64,000 bases of DNA from Pedobacter alluvionis (lineage in GTDB: Bacteria; Bacteroidota; Bacteroidia; Sphingobacteriales; Sphingobacteriaceae): contig NZ_RCCK01000010.1 of NCBI RefSeq assembly GCF_003664035.1, positions 1,054,001-1,118,000 of the forward strand. Reading direction: 5' to 3'. Shown here piece after piece: positions 36,090 through 44,984 of the stretch. A program made the translations under genes and the position numbers. The notes below the pieces were generated by a model. That model searched no databases and was not told where the DNA came from. It worked only from the letters and a program-made list of their open reading frames with translations. Numbering within the stretch: position 1 is the first letter of the stretch; each line of letters begins with the position of its first letter.

Positions 36090-37286
36090 TTAATGATCAG
36101 AAAACTCTTTACTGATTGATCCCAGCAAGTCATTATTATTTGATTTTTTAAAGATCACATCCTGGCATTTATTGAACAGGATAAACTCTTTTAAATTTTC
36201 TATAAATTTATCAATAGTTTTTTCATCAATTTCAACCGGCTCAAAATGGAGATTATGGATGATTAGTGTTTTCTGTTTGCGGTTGGCTTTAGCGTCCATC
36301 CTTGCGATAAATCTCTCTCCAGACAGAATCGGGAGTGAGAAATAACCAAATTTTCGTTTTGGAGCCGGTACAAAACATTCAATCTGGTAATCAAAGTCGA
36401 AAAAATCCTTTAAACGGGCGCGAAATACATTCAAGGTATCGAAAGGTGAAAGAATGAACACCTCATCTGCTATACCAATATTAATATCGGTGCCCGAAAG
36501 CATATATAATGGTCCTTTCACTCCATCTACAATAACCGTTTTAACTTCTCCCGACTGAAGCATCCTTTCCAGTTCTTTTTTTACCAGGTTACCTTTTACA
36601 CGGCGTGAACGCCAGGCCATTTCTTTTACAGAAGAAATTCCCAGTGCACCGAGGGTGCGTTTGACCACATAACGTGCATAATCTTCATCTGTCGGCATGG
36701 TTTGATCGATATCATGGGGCACTACATCCAAAGGCAGGTGGTAAATTTTTTGGAAAGCGGTATTGCGGCTGATCATCAGTTTGCCTTCCAAATAAAGTTT
36801 TTCCAGTGCCACCTTTGCAGGCCGCCAATCCCACCAACCCGAACTGGCCTCTATACGGTCGTTCTCAAAATCGCCAACCATTACTGCTCCTTCACGTTCA
36901 ACCTGATCTAAAATCTGGGTCATTAAATTCAATTCTCGTTTCGTAAGGGAAGTACCCAGTGTTTCAAATGCCTTTTTAACTGGTAATGAAAAGCGAAAAT
37001 CGTGCATGGGCAGAAATCCGGCGTCAGAAGTGAAGTATTCAAAAATATCACCCTGTTCACCAAGTTCTGCAAGCCATTCTGTTTGATAATCAGGTACACG
37101 GGCAAACATGGCATGATGGTGGGCACGTTCAACCACATAGTTGGTATCTAACTGTATATATCCCAAATGGTCAATTACCCTGTAAACTGCCTCAATACCA
37201 GTTCCAAATTGTGCTTTTTTTGAGAGTCCTGCCGCGTGTAAAATGATTCTTCTGGCTTGCAATCTGTTCAGTACAATGGCTTCCAT
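36090..37286 (-). CDS. YcaQ/AlkX-type DNA glycosylase-like winged-helix protein
   Basis: A 398-residue protein of the HTH_42 (winged-helix, YcaQ) family. The start VLNRLQARRIILHAAGLSKK, the segment GIEAVYRVIDHLGYIQLDTN, DEVFILSPFDTLNVFRARLK, and RKFGYFSLPILSGERFIARM match. Some members unhook interstrand DNA cross-links and remove bulky alkylated bases. Catalytic residues in YcaQ (a Gln-x-Asp motif) seem represented by QLDTN near residue 46. It is transcribed with the DMT exporter and acetyltransferase from the right. Confidence 0.85.
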   Translation of the reverse strand: MEAIVLNRLQARRIILHAAGLSKKAQFGTGIEAVYRVIDHLGYIQLDTNYVVERAHHHAMFARVPDYQTEWLAELGEQGDIFEYFTSDAGFLPMHDFRFSLPVKKAFETLGTSLTKRELNLMTQILDQVEREGAVMVGDFENDRIEASSGWWDWRPAKVALEKLYLEGKLMISRNTAFQKIYHLPLDVVPHDIDQTMPTDEDYARYVVKRTLGALGISSVKEMAWRSRRVKGNLVKKELERMLQSGEVKTVIVDGVKGPLYMLSGTDINIGIADEVFILSPFDTLNVFRARLKDFFDFDYQIECFVPAPKRKFGYFSLPILSGERFIARMDAKANRKQKTLIIHNLHFEPVEIDEKTIDKFIENLKEFILFNKCQDVIFKKSNNNDLLGSISKEFSDH

Positions 37287-37328
37287 TTCACTAATATATC
37301 GATCATTTATCGGGCATCAAAAACAGGC

Positions 37329-38234
37329 TTAATCCTTTTGCCACTTCGATAGGCTTGATATTGCCATTTGACCTGGCATTCTCCACTTAAGTTCAGAAAT
37401 CAGCGTTGCCAAAAATATCATTCCGCCACCAATTAATAACCTTGATGTAATTTCTTCTCCTAAAATAAAATGTGCTGCAAAAGCTCCGAAAATGGGTTCG
37501 AAAAGATAGATGATAGACACCCTTTCGGCGCTAATGTACTTTTGAGAAATATTAGATATGGTGTACATATATGCCGTTGAAAATAATGCGCAAAAGACAA
37601 TCCCAATCCAAAATGTTTCTTGTTGAGGAATCCAGGTAGGGTTTCCTTGAATAAATGTTAATATAAAAGTTAAAATGGCACAAGTAGCAAACATAGGGAC
37701 AATGGTAGGCACAATATCGTCGGCTTTCGATTCCTTTTCAATCTGGATTAAATATATGGCAAAACAAAAAGCACCGATAATGGTGTATAAATCACCGGTT
37801 CCGATACTGAATTTATCAGTAATAGAGATTACAAAAAGACCTATTAACGCGGTGCATGCGGCGATCCATATTTTGAGTGCAGCAGCTTTTTTGTAAATAA
37901 TAAGTTTAATCACCGGAATCATTACAACGGTTATTCCGGCAACAAATGAACATTGCGATGCTGAGGTATGTGTAATGCCCAGTGTTTGCAAATAAATGCC
38001 CAGTACCAGCGGAATAGCCAAACCGGCGCCTCTTTTTATAGTGTTGGCATCGATATTTTTTACATGTTTCCAAAAAATAACCGATAATACCATTGTGGCC
38101 AGTAAAAAACGGTAGAACAAAAAGAGAACAGGCTGATGCTGCCCGATAGCAAGTTTAGTAACAGGAAATGAAACTCCCCAGAACGCGGTACCCAGTATTA
38201 GTAAAATCAAAAAGAGGTTTCTTTTTTCCATCAA
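37329..38234 (-). CDS. EamA/DMT-family transporter
   Basis: A 301-residue inner-membrane protein with about ten helices and two EamA repeats (LILLILGTAFWGVSFPVTKL and DLYTIIGAFCFAIYLIQIE). The second repeat ends in ISQKYISAERVSIIYLFEPI, with the typical E-P in helix 9. DMT exporters move metabolites such as amino acids or purine derivatives; substrate is unknown. The gene ends 42 bp before the glycosylase gene and overlaps the acetyltransferase by 4 bp. Confidence 0.9.
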   Translation of the reverse strand: MMEKRNLFLILLILGTAFWGVSFPVTKLAIGQHQPVLFLFYRFLLATMVLSVIFWKHVKNIDANTIKRGAGLAIPLVLGIYLQTLGITHTSASQCSFVAGITVVMIPVIKLIIYKKAAALKIWIAACTALIGLFVISITDKFSIGTGDLYTIIGAFCFAIYLIQIEKESKADDIVPTIVPMFATCAILTFILTFIQGNPTWIPQQETFWIGIVFCALFSTAYMYTISNISQKYISAERVSIIYLFEPIFGAFAAHFILGEEITSRLLIGGGMIFLATLISELKWRMPGQMAISSLSKWQKD

Positions 38235-38776
38235 GATACTTTTAATTCATTATCGCTAACCAATACTTTTTTCATCATCAAATCTGTTTGCTCATCACCT
38301 CCAAGCCAAAACTTATGTTTGCCGAAAGGAGTAAAGCCGTTTTTTTCGTAAAATCTTAAAGCCCTGTAATTTTCTTCCCATACGCCCAGCCACACATAAC
38401 TGGCTTGCATATCAAGCGCAATATCAATGGCTTTTTGGAAAAGCAACTGCCCAACTTTCTGACCGTAAAATGCTTTCAAAAGGTAAATCCGCTCAATTTC
38501 AAGTGCATCAAGGTTTAGTTTTTCGGTTTGCGCTTGCCCAATGTTGATCTTTAAATAGCCGATAGCTTTTCCATCAAGCAGCGCGAAATAAAACTGAGAA
38601 TCCTGATTACTCAGTTCCCCTTTCAGTTTTTCTTCCGAAAAGCCTTTTTCCAGGTAATCTTTCATGTTTTTCTCACTATTTACCTCCTCAAAAGCTTCAA
38701 AAAATGTTGTTCTCCCAATCTCCTGTAATTTTTTGATATCAGCTGCTGTTACCCTTTCAATGATGATCTGCTCCAT
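38231..38776 (-). CDS. GNAT-family N-acetyltransferase
   Basis: A 181-residue acetyltransferase. The GNAT fold is seen in FYFALLDGKAIGYLKINIGQ, the acetyl-CoA loop IYLLKAFYGQKVGQLLFQKA (Q-x-x-G-x-G/A-like) and LGVWEENYRALRFYEKNGF. Substrate is unknown; small-molecule or tRNA-related amines are possible. The start overlaps the exporter gene downstream. Divergent LysR gene begins 72 bp away at 38849, so the palindrome between them may control both. Confidence 0.9.
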   Translation of the reverse strand: MEQIIIERVTAADIKKLQEIGRTTFFEAFEEVNSEKNMKDYLEKGFSEEKLKGELSNQDSQFYFALLDGKAIGYLKINIGQAQTEKLNLDALEIERIYLLKAFYGQKVGQLLFQKAIDIALDMQASYVWLGVWEENYRALRFYEKNGFTPFGKHKFWLGGDEQTDLMMKKVLVSDNELKVS

Positions 38777-38827
38777 GGCACGAATGTAACAACTCTTTAA
38801 ATGTAATAAAATGCTATTTTTTCATTT

Positions 38828-38850
38828 ATTAATGCGTATTTTGCATTAAT
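38828..38850. promoter_or_regulatory. Palindrome ATTAATGC-N7-GCATTAAT at the lysR start
   Basis: Perfect 8-bp arms at 38828-38835 and 38843-38850 with a 7-bp spacer. This has the T-N11-A dyad form used by LysR regulators and overlaps the start codon of the lysR-type gene at 38849, in the short gap to the divergent acetyltransferase. A likely autoregulatory and operon-control site. Confidence 0.65.
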
Positions 38851-39715
38851 GGATCTTCAGCGAATTAAGTATTTTCTGGCTCTGGCAGAACAACTTCATT
38901 ATTGGAAAACGGCAGAAAAGGTAAATATTACGCAGTCGGCCCTCACCAGGCAGATTCAGTCGCTTGAAAATGAATTGGGTCTGCAGCTTTTCGAACGTAA
39001 TAAACGTAACGTGAAGCTCACCCCAGCAGGTAAATTCTTAAGAGAGAAGTGGGAAGTCGAATTAAATGAACTCGAATATATCCATCAGTTTGCCAAACAG
39101 ATCCATTTAGGCGAGCGCGGAACCATTACCATCGCACACCCTGACTCCATATCGGCTTCTATCATGCCTGATATTTTGGCGAAGATAACGCAGGCATTTC
39201 CACAGCTTCAAATTAAATTGGTACAGGTTTTATATGAAAATCAACTCGATTTTTTAAAAAATTATAAGATTGATCTGGCCATCACGAGGGATATCACCAG
39301 TGAGCAGGGTGTTAAATCAAAAAAAATATATCATGATCACCTGGCTTTAGTGGTGCCATTGGAACATGCTTTCAAAAATTTTGAGGATTTATCTAAGGAA
39401 AGCCTTAAAGCCCAGAAATTTATACTACCTACCAAGGATGAAGGCAGTAGCTACAGTGAAATTATTCAGTCACTTTTCAAATCTTACGATTTTGTTCCGG
39501 ATGTATATCTCCATTCAGAATTTGGGTCTACAATTATCGCCCTTGTTCGGAAAGGTTTGGGAATAGCCATTTTACCTGATTCTTATATGCACCATCAAAG
39601 TCCCGGCTTACGTTTTATTCCCTTGCCTTTTAAAACCGATATATTGATTAACTGGCGTGCCGACGATCACAATCCTGTGCTTGCCAATATTCTAAAACTC
39701 GTTTTTGGAGATTAG
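38849..39715 (+). CDS. LysR-family transcriptional regulator
   Basis: A 288-residue regulator. The N-terminal winged HTH (residues 1-60) reads DLQRIKYFLALAEQLHYWKT, AEKVNITQSALTRQIQSLEN and LFERNKRNVKLTPAGKFL. The effector-binding domain (about 90-285) follows with the usual two-lobe pattern (GERGTITIAHPDSISASIMP, VRKGLGIAILPDSYM). It sits divergent to the acetyltransferase/exporter/glycosylase operon and probably controls it through the palindrome at 38828. Confidence 0.94.
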   Translation: MDLQRIKYFLALAEQLHYWKTAEKVNITQSALTRQIQSLENELGLQLFERNKRNVKLTPAGKFLREKWEVELNELEYIHQFAKQIHLGERGTITIAHPDSISASIMPDILAKITQAFPQLQIKLVQVLYENQLDFLKNYKIDLAITRDITSEQGVKSKKIYHDHLALVVPLEHAFKNFEDLSKESLKAQKFILPTKDEGSSYSEIIQSLFKSYDFVPDVYLHSEFGSTIIALVRKGLGIAILPDSYMHHQSPGLRFIPLPFKTDILINWRADDHNPVLANILKLVFGD

Positions 39716-39835
39716 AAGCATGATTTGGAATGACGTTTTTCCTTAGTTACCAAAAAAATAGTGCAAACACTTTTTAACTTGCCAGTGAAAAATAATTGTG
39801 CTGATAAACCTCTTGCATAACAATAGAAGAATAAA

Positions 39836-40342
39836 ATGAAAGAATTAGTTGAACTTTCAGTGAAAACCATTATCATTAATAGAAATGAATTTTTAAGCGT
39901 AAAAGGAAGTATAGATACAAATGTGTATTATATCGAAAGTGGCAGCTTACGATTATTTGTTTTGGATGATGATGATGAGCAAGTAATCAGATTTGGTTAC
40001 CAGGATAATTTAATTGTTTCGATGGATTCCTTTTTAACAGGTAAGCCCTCAAATTATTTTATCCAGGCTATTAAGAAAACAGTAATAAGGGTGATAACAA
40101 GGCAACAGGTTGATAATTTTATAAAAAATGAAAAAAATCAGATCTATTGGATAAAAATTTTAGAAAATCTTGCTTTACAACAGCTTGAACGTGAGATCGA
40201 TATTTTAACAAACTCGCCGATAGAACGATACAACCGGGTTCTGAGCAGGAGTCCACAGCTCTTTCAGCAGATTCCGCTTAAACACATTGCAAATTATCTG
40301 AGGATGAGCGCTGAAACCCTATCGCGTTTAAAAAAATCTTGA
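39836..40342 (+). CDS. Crp/Fnr-family transcriptional regulator
   Basis: A 168-residue regulator. The cyclic-nucleotide-binding-like N-terminal beta-barrel is at about 10-105 (FLSVKGSIDTNVYYIESGSL, RFGYQDNLIVSMDSFLTG) and a short HTH C-terminus at about 130-168 (IPLKHIANYLRMSAETLSRL). It is short for a Crp/Fnr (usually 190-230) because the wing after the HTH is missing, so it may be truncated or minimal. Upstream of a DUF4345 membrane protein, 61 bp away. Confidence 0.88.
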   Translation: MKELVELSVKTIIINRNEFLSVKGSIDTNVYYIESGSLRLFVLDDDDEQVIRFGYQDNLIVSMDSFLTGKPSNYFIQAIKKTVIRVITRQQVDNFIKNEKNQIYWIKILENLALQQLEREIDILTNSPIERYNRVLSRSPQLFQQIPLKHIANYLRMSAETLSRLKKS

Positions 40343-40406
40343 CCTCAATCAATATTTAATTATAAAAAACCAAACACCTTTGCATCATTACTATTAAAAA
40401 ATATTG

Positions 40407-40838
40407 ATGATGAATGCACAAAAAATTATTAAAACCTGCAGTCAGGTTTACATCGGTTTTTCAATCCTGAGTTTAGCTTATGTTAGTATTTCATCCATTT
40501 GGAATCCGCAGGCAACCATGGATTTAGTATCCATCCAATTGTCCAATACAGATGCTATAAGTTCTATAAGGGGCATATATGGAGGAGTTGGTTTACTGAT
40601 TACTTTTTTGTTGGTTTATCTTTTGTTTAATGATGTTAGGAAAGCGCTTTTTTTTCTTCTACTCTTTTGGGCTGCCTATTCCATTTCGAGGTTGATAACA
40701 ATTTGGGTTGATGGACCTTTGGGTAGTTTCGGTTCACAATGGTTAATTATTGAATCAACTTTTAGTATTTTAGCTTTCGTATTGCTGCTTTTGTATGCCA
40801 GAATCAAGAAAGAAGCAGAAAATGTTTCTCAGCAATAG
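40407..40838 (+). CDS. DUF4345-type integral membrane protein
   Basis: A 143-residue protein from ATG 40407 (an ATG at 40410 is also possible). Four helices: about 9-31 (TCSQVYIGFSILSLAYVSIS), 54-79 (IYGGVGLLITFLLVYLLF), 82-102 (ALFFLLLFWAAYSISRLITI) and 115-137 (IIESTFSILAFVLLLLYARI). The pattern (RGIYGGVGL) fits the DUF4345 family. It has a Crp-like gene upstream. Function unknown. Confidence 0.78.
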   Translation: MMNAQKIIKTCSQVYIGFSILSLAYVSISSIWNPQATMDLVSIQLSNTDAISSIRGIYGGVGLLITFLLVYLLFNDVRKALFFLLLFWAAYSISRLITIWVDGPLGSFGSQWLIIESTFSILAFVLLLLYARIKKEAENVSQQ

Positions 40839-40941
40839 TTTGCTCAGAAAATGATCGTTTTAATGCGACAGTTATTACCTTGTTTTAGCGTCCGTTTAAA
40901 TTTTTATAACAAATATAAATGGCCTTTTGCTATCACAGCGA

Positions 40942-40989
40942 GTGTAGTCGATTGCTTTATTAATGGGTTGAAACGGTCTTCGACTACAC
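40942..40989. repeat. Inverted repeat GTGTAGTCGA / TCGACTACAC
   Basis: Ten-bp arms 28 bases apart. Looks like an intergenic REP-type palindrome behind the DUF4345 gene and may act as a transcription stop. Confidence 0.6.
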
Positions 40990-41021
40990 CGGCCCACTAA
41001 GCAAATTATATTTTGATACAT

Positions 41022-41112
41022 CGTCATTCCCAACCCGATGGCTATCGGGTTAATTGGGAATCCTAATGCTATTGTAGCGCGCTTTAAGATTCCCGCCTGC
41101 GCGAGAATGACG
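41022..41112. repeat. REP-like element with nested hairpin
   Basis: CGTCATTC (41022) and GAATGACG (41105) frame the unit. AACCCGAT (41032) and ATCGGGTT (41044) make an inner hairpin with the loop GGCT; GGGAATC and GATTCCC lie between. The CGTCATT end is shared with the elements at 41271, 51283 and 58694. Confidence 0.65.
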
Positions 41113-41247
41113 GGAAACGAAATAAAATTCTGACCTTAACTACTAGATTTTACTTTTGAGACAACCTCTTCTCTACTGCGGTCCAAATGATGCCCGTTGT
41201 ATATCTGTCATCAACCCTCTTATGTATTTGAAAAATTCTAACTCCTG

Positions 41248-41505
41248 CCATTGACAGATCTTGTAATAAAGGTCGTCATTGCGAGGCACGAAGATAACCG
41301 AACAAAGTGAGCTCATGAATACCCTTTAAAAACAACTGCAAAAATGAATAATCTTAAAGCGCACGCTGTTAGCCGATCGTTGTAAGATTGCTTCGTCGGC
41401 TGAAAAAGCCTTCTTATAATGACGATTCTTAACGACTTGTTAATTCGTTAAAATCCCCTGTCACTAATATTGATTTTTATACAATAAATTAACCTTCAGA
41501 TTGAC
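41248..41505 (+). repeat. Dispersed repeat family B, copy 1
   Basis: Near-identical blocks are shared with 58671-58872: CATTGACAGA, GGTCGTCATTGCGAGGCACG, AATCTTAAAGCGCACGCT, CGATCGTTGTAAGATTGCTT, CGTCGGCTGAAAAAGCCTTC, TTAATTCGTTAAAAT and ATACAATAAATTA. This copy has about 54 extra bases after GGCACGAAG, which break one hairpin arm. Confidence 0.8.
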
Positions 41506-41740
41506 ATACGAAATAATTTTATTTAATTCTTAAACAGGCTCATCATCTTAATTGCAAAAATATTATCAGTGGATATAGTTAGGAATTATAGTTTTTTGAT
41601 GATCATGCGGGCTGCCTTTATTTTAAAACAATATTAAAAGAAGAAGAAAGGTCTCTAGTCAACGCTATTTTTAATCAAAAAAAAATTTTATAGCAGTATA
41701 TAATTTACATATTTTAAGCAAAAAAAGCATTCTGTTTAAA

Positions 41741-41748
41741 TAACTTTG
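41741..41748 (+). promoter_or_regulatory. Candidate -7 element of the Ebo operon (TAACTTTG)
   Basis: Exact match to TAnnTTTG, 60 bp before the first Ebo-operon start codon at 41808. No convincing -33 TTTG is found at the expected distance. Confidence 0.45.
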
Positions 41749-41807
41749 TTTTTCAACTAAAAAAATCGAGAAATCGATTTAGCCTATCTAAAACCAAATA
41801 ATTTAAA

Positions 41808-42188
41808 ATGCTTTTAATTATTCTCAACATTATTTTTTGCATCTCATTTTTAGGCTTTGCCTATGTAAATTTAAATGATAACGATGCCTTTCTTTGGGTG
41901 TCTATCTATTTGAGTGCTGCTATTTGCTGCGGATTGGCTGCGGCGGGTAAATTTTATCCTTTCGCTTATCTGTTTTTAACTGCTTTCTATTTAATTTATG
42001 CCATCATCCTGTTTTTTGCAAAAGATGGTGTTCGAGATTGGATTACTAAATACAGACGCGAGAGTCTCGTGCAGAGTATGCAGGCCACAAAACCTTACAT
42101 CGAACAAACGCGGGAATTCTTTGGCCTGTTAATTATTGCTGGCGCACTATTGATCAACTATTTTATTTCTGCCGGGATTTCCGCATAA
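41808..42188 (+). CDS. TMEM220-like membrane protein
   Basis: A 126-residue protein with about four helices (LIILNIIFCISFLGFAYVNL, WVSIYLSAAICCGLAAAG, PFAYLFLTAFYLIYAIILFF, FFGLLIIAGALLINYFI). NLNDNDAFLWVSIY in the first loop matches the TMEM220 family. It is the first gene of the Ebo operon, 25 bp before eboA, and a TMEM220 gene is often found at this site in Bacteroidota. Function unknown. Confidence 0.8.
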   Translation: MLLIILNIIFCISFLGFAYVNLNDNDAFLWVSIYLSAAICCGLAAAGKFYPFAYLFLTAFYLIYAIILFFAKDGVRDWITKYRRESLVQSMQATKPYIEQTREFFGLLIIAGALLINYFISAGISA

Positions 42189-42213
42189 ATGCCATTATAC
42201 AATTTATCTTATT

Positions 42214-43071
42214 ATGAGAGAAGATCATATGAAGGCGGTAAAGGAAATAATAGCGTCTGTTGTTAAAAACAATATCAATTTAGTGGCTGAAAATTGGCCG
42301 GAACAATTTATACTAGCTACAGACCAACCTGCACAGTTAGCTAAAGTATTTGTAATGCTGCCACGTAAAACAGGAAAATTACCGGTTGCAATTAACGATG
42401 ATCAGCAAGAAATACTCCATACAGCAGGCTTTGGGTATATCGGTAACTGGACCATTGACAGGCTCTCCCGCGTTTGGTTGCTCAGCACTTTAAATTCAGA
42501 AGACAAAGATACATTCTATTCAACTGTTGATCGTTTATTCCCAGCCGCAGAAATAAATGAGGCGGTTGCCTTGTATTCGGCCTTGCCATTTTTAGCCCAT
42601 CCTGAAATTTGGGTGAAACGTTGTGCTGAAGGCATTAGAAGCAATATCGGATCGGTTTTGGAGGCGATTATGGAAAATAATCCCTATCCTTCCGGAAATC
42701 TGGATGAAGCTGCCTGGAACCAATTGGTGCTGAAAGCGTTCTTTACCGAAAAAAACATCAGCTCCATTATTGGTTTAGATCAACGGGCTAATCCGGATCT
42801 TGCATTAACGTTGATTGATTACGCAAAAGAACGCTGGGCTGCCGGGCGAAAGGTAAACCCACAACTTTGGCGCCTGGTTGGTAAATTTATCAATGCCAAA
42901 ATTTTTGAGACCCTTAAAGTCGGTTTGCAGCATTACGACCAGATTGAGCAACGTGCCATTGCCCTTGCCATTTCAGAGTCTGGTTACCAGCCGGCAAAAG
43001 ATTATATCAATACTTTTCCTGAACTGAAGCTGGCCCTGGCCGATGGTAGCTTAAACTGGAATTCATTTTAA
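42214..43071 (+). CDS. eboA: EboA-domain protein
   Basis: A 285-residue protein of the EboA family, soluble with no signal peptide. Recognised by its place at the head of the Ebo set and by segments such as GFGYIGNWTIDRLSRVWLL, ALPFLAHPEIWVKRCAEGIR and VLKAFFTEKNISSIIGLDQR. Its role is not established; the cluster is thought to move an unknown, prenylated or phosphate-linked product across the membrane in bacteria and in the eustigmatophyte algae that acquired it. Confidence 0.88.
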   Translation: MREDHMKAVKEIIASVVKNNINLVAENWPEQFILATDQPAQLAKVFVMLPRKTGKLPVAINDDQQEILHTAGFGYIGNWTIDRLSRVWLLSTLNSEDKDTFYSTVDRLFPAAEINEAVALYSALPFLAHPEIWVKRCAEGIRSNIGSVLEAIMENNPYPSGNLDEAAWNQLVLKAFFTEKNISSIIGLDQRANPDLALTLIDYAKERWAAGRKVNPQLWRLVGKFINAKIFETLKVGLQHYDQIEQRAIALAISESGYQPAKDYINTFPELKLALADGSLNWNSF

Positions 43072-43095
43072 CCCACAAAAATTTAACAAAAAGAT

Positions 43096-44076
43096 ATGTG
43101 TTGTAGTAGTTCAATACAAAGAGATAAAGCAATGATGGGAGCGCCTGAAGCTTTCGATATCAATGCGGTAAAGGGAATGAAGTTTTTCGATCCACATGTT
43201 CACATGACTTCGAGAACAACAGACGATTACCAGGCAATGGCCGATGCGGGAGTTGTTGCTTTGATCGAACCCGCATTTTGGTTAGGGCAGCCACGTACCG
43301 GACTGGATAGTTTTAGAGATTATTACAGTAGCCTGATTGGGTGGGAGCGCTTCCGGTCTTCTCAATTTGGCATTAAACATTATTGCACCATCGGTCTTAA
43401 TTCAAGAGAGGCCAATAACGAAAGCCTGGCCGAACAGGTAATGGAAATCCTGCCGTTGTTTGTTTATAAAGAAGGTGTTGTTGGTATTGGCGAAATCGGT
43501 TTCGATGATCAGACTGCTGCCGAAGAAAAATATTACCGGTTACAGCTGGAACTTGCTAAAGAAGCAGGTTTGCCTGTACAGGTACATACGCCGCATCGCG
43601 ATAAGAAAAAAGGTACACAGCGCAGCATGGACATTGCTTTGGAGCACGGCCTCGATCCTTATAGCGTAATTATCGACCATAATAATGAAGAAACGGTAAA
43701 AGAGGTGTTAGATAGAGGCTTCTGGGCTGCATTTACCATCTATCCGTTTACTAAAATGGGTAACGAGCGGATGGTAGAAATTGTAAAACAATATGGCGCA
43801 GAGCGGATTATGGTAAATTCTGCTGCAGATTGGGGTATCAGTGATCCATTAGCGGTACCAAAAACTGCGTCGTTAATGAAAATGCGTGGTTTAAGCGATC
43901 AGGATATTGAGTTGGTTACTTACCGCAATGCAATTACAGCTTTTGCGCAGAGCGGGCAGCTGAATGAAACAGATTTTAACGCACAGATAGATCTTACCGG
44001 GAAATTTGAAGGAAATACCATCTTGCGTGGCGGACAACAGCCAAAAACAGATAAATCGTCGATCATCATTAGTTAA
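43096..44076 (+). CDS. eboB: EboB, TatD-family metal-dependent hydrolase
   Basis: A 326-residue protein with a TIM-barrel hydrolase of TatD type. Metal-site residues are seen in FDPHVHMTSR (HxH) and GIGEIGFDD (E), QVHTPHR (H), SVIIDHNN (H) and the late D in NSAADWGISD. The C-terminal tail after about residue 300 is not conserved. It is 24 bp after eboA. It may hydrolyse a phosphoester or amide of the cluster product; no substrate is known. Confidence 0.9.
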   Translation: MCCSSSIQRDKAMMGAPEAFDINAVKGMKFFDPHVHMTSRTTDDYQAMADAGVVALIEPAFWLGQPRTGLDSFRDYYSSLIGWERFRSSQFGIKHYCTIGLNSREANNESLAEQVMEILPLFVYKEGVVGIGEIGFDDQTAAEEKYYRLQLELAKEAGLPVQVHTPHRDKKKGTQRSMDIALEHGLDPYSVIIDHNNEETVKEVLDRGFWAAFTIYPFTKMGNERMVEIVKQYGAERIMVNSAADWGISDPLAVPKTASLMKMRGLSDQDIELVTYRNAITAFAQSGQLNETDFNAQIDLTGKFEGNTILRGGQQPKTDKSSIIIS

Positions 44077-44080
44077 AATA

Positions 44081-44962
44081 TTGAAAAGAATAATTATCTA
44101 TCTGCGCATGATGCGCCCTGCAAATATCGTGACTTCAGTAGCTGATATTTTAGCAGGAATTGCCATTTCTGATGTATTGGACAATGGAGTTTCCATTCCA
44201 TGGTTATCTATTGTACTTTTGGTCGTATCAACAGCCTGTTTATATGGAGGAGGAATCGTTTTTAACGATGTTTTTGATGCCGATCTTGATAAAATAGAAC
44301 GCCCGGAACGGGTCATCCCCAGTGGGAAAATCAGTTTGCAACATGCAACCATATTAGGAAGTATATTACTTTTTGCCGGAATTGCTTTGGCTGCTTTAAA
44401 TAGTTTAACATCAGGCGTACTGGCCCTTTTGGTGGCCGTTTTTGCTTTGTTTTATAATAAATTTGGCAAACACCATTCTTTTTTCGGACCGTTGAATATG
44501 GGCCTGTGCCGTGGGTTTAACCTGTTATTGGGTTTGAGTATTGTGCCTGCAATGCTTCACAATCATTATCTGGCTATTATTCCGGTAATTTATATTTTCT
44601 CTATCACCATGACCAGCCGTGGCGAAGTACACGGAGGCCATGCTAAAAACTTGTACCTGGCCGCCTTTCTGTACGCAACCGTGATCTGTGCGATTGCTTA
44701 TTTAGCTTTTGTAAACGAAAGGTTGTTGTTGTCGCTGCTGTTCTTGGTTCCTTTTGCCTTTATGATTTTCAGGCCACTTTTAAAAGCCATAAAAGAGCCT
44801 GTTGGTAAAAATATCGGAAGGGCAGTAAAAGCTGGTGTAATTTCCCTTATCTTGATGGATGCCGCATGGGCAGTAACTTTCGATGCCCTAATTTTGGCTT
44901 TTATAATTGCAGCGCTATTGCCATTATCCATCTGGCTTTCTAAATTATTTGCCGTTACTTAA
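44081..44962 (+). CDS. eboC: EboC, UbiA-family prenyltransferase
   Basis: A 293-residue membrane prenyltransferase from TTG 44081, 4 bp after eboB; the longer frame from TTG 44006 would overlap eboB by 71 bp and is less likely, and an ATG lies at 44108. The two Asp-rich motifs are NDVFDADLDKIERPERVIPS (first) and a weaker second region (GEVHGGHAKN) that lacks the classical second DxxxD. About eight helices. UbiA enzymes transfer isoprenyl chains to aromatic or sugar acceptors, so the product of the cluster is probably prenylated. Confidence 0.88.
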   Translation: MKRIIIYLRMMRPANIVTSVADILAGIAISDVLDNGVSIPWLSIVLLVVSTACLYGGGIVFNDVFDADLDKIERPERVIPSGKISLQHATILGSILLFAGIALAALNSLTSGVLALLVAVFALFYNKFGKHHSFFGPLNMGLCRGFNLLLGLSIVPAMLHNHYLAIIPVIYIFSITMTSRGEVHGGHAKNLYLAAFLYATVICAIAYLAFVNERLLLSLLFLVPFAFMIFRPLLKAIKEPVGKNIGRAVKAGVISLILMDAAWAVTFDALILAFIIAALLPLSIWLSKLFAVT

Positions 44963-44984
44963 CCATCAAACACACACAATTGAT

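Larger units (their letters stand above)
40839..41807. other. Gene-free stretch of 970 bp packed with palindromic repeats
   Basis: Three separate repeat elements occupy it: a GTGTAGTCGA / TCGACTACAC pair (40942-40989), a CGTCATTC / GAATGACG element with an inner AACCCGAT hairpin (41022-41112), and a copy of repeat family B (41248-41505). The remainder leads to the Ebo promoter. No coding sequence of any length looks real. Confidence 0.65.

Noticed and set aside
40839..41807. Possible CRISPR array because of many short repeats
   Set aside because: The repeats are different palindromes at irregular spacing, without uniform repeat-spacer units or cas genes.
44006..44080. Longer TTG start for eboC
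   Set aside because: It would overlap the EboB coding end by 71 bp and adds a polar tail before the first helix; TTG 44081 or ATG 44108 is better.
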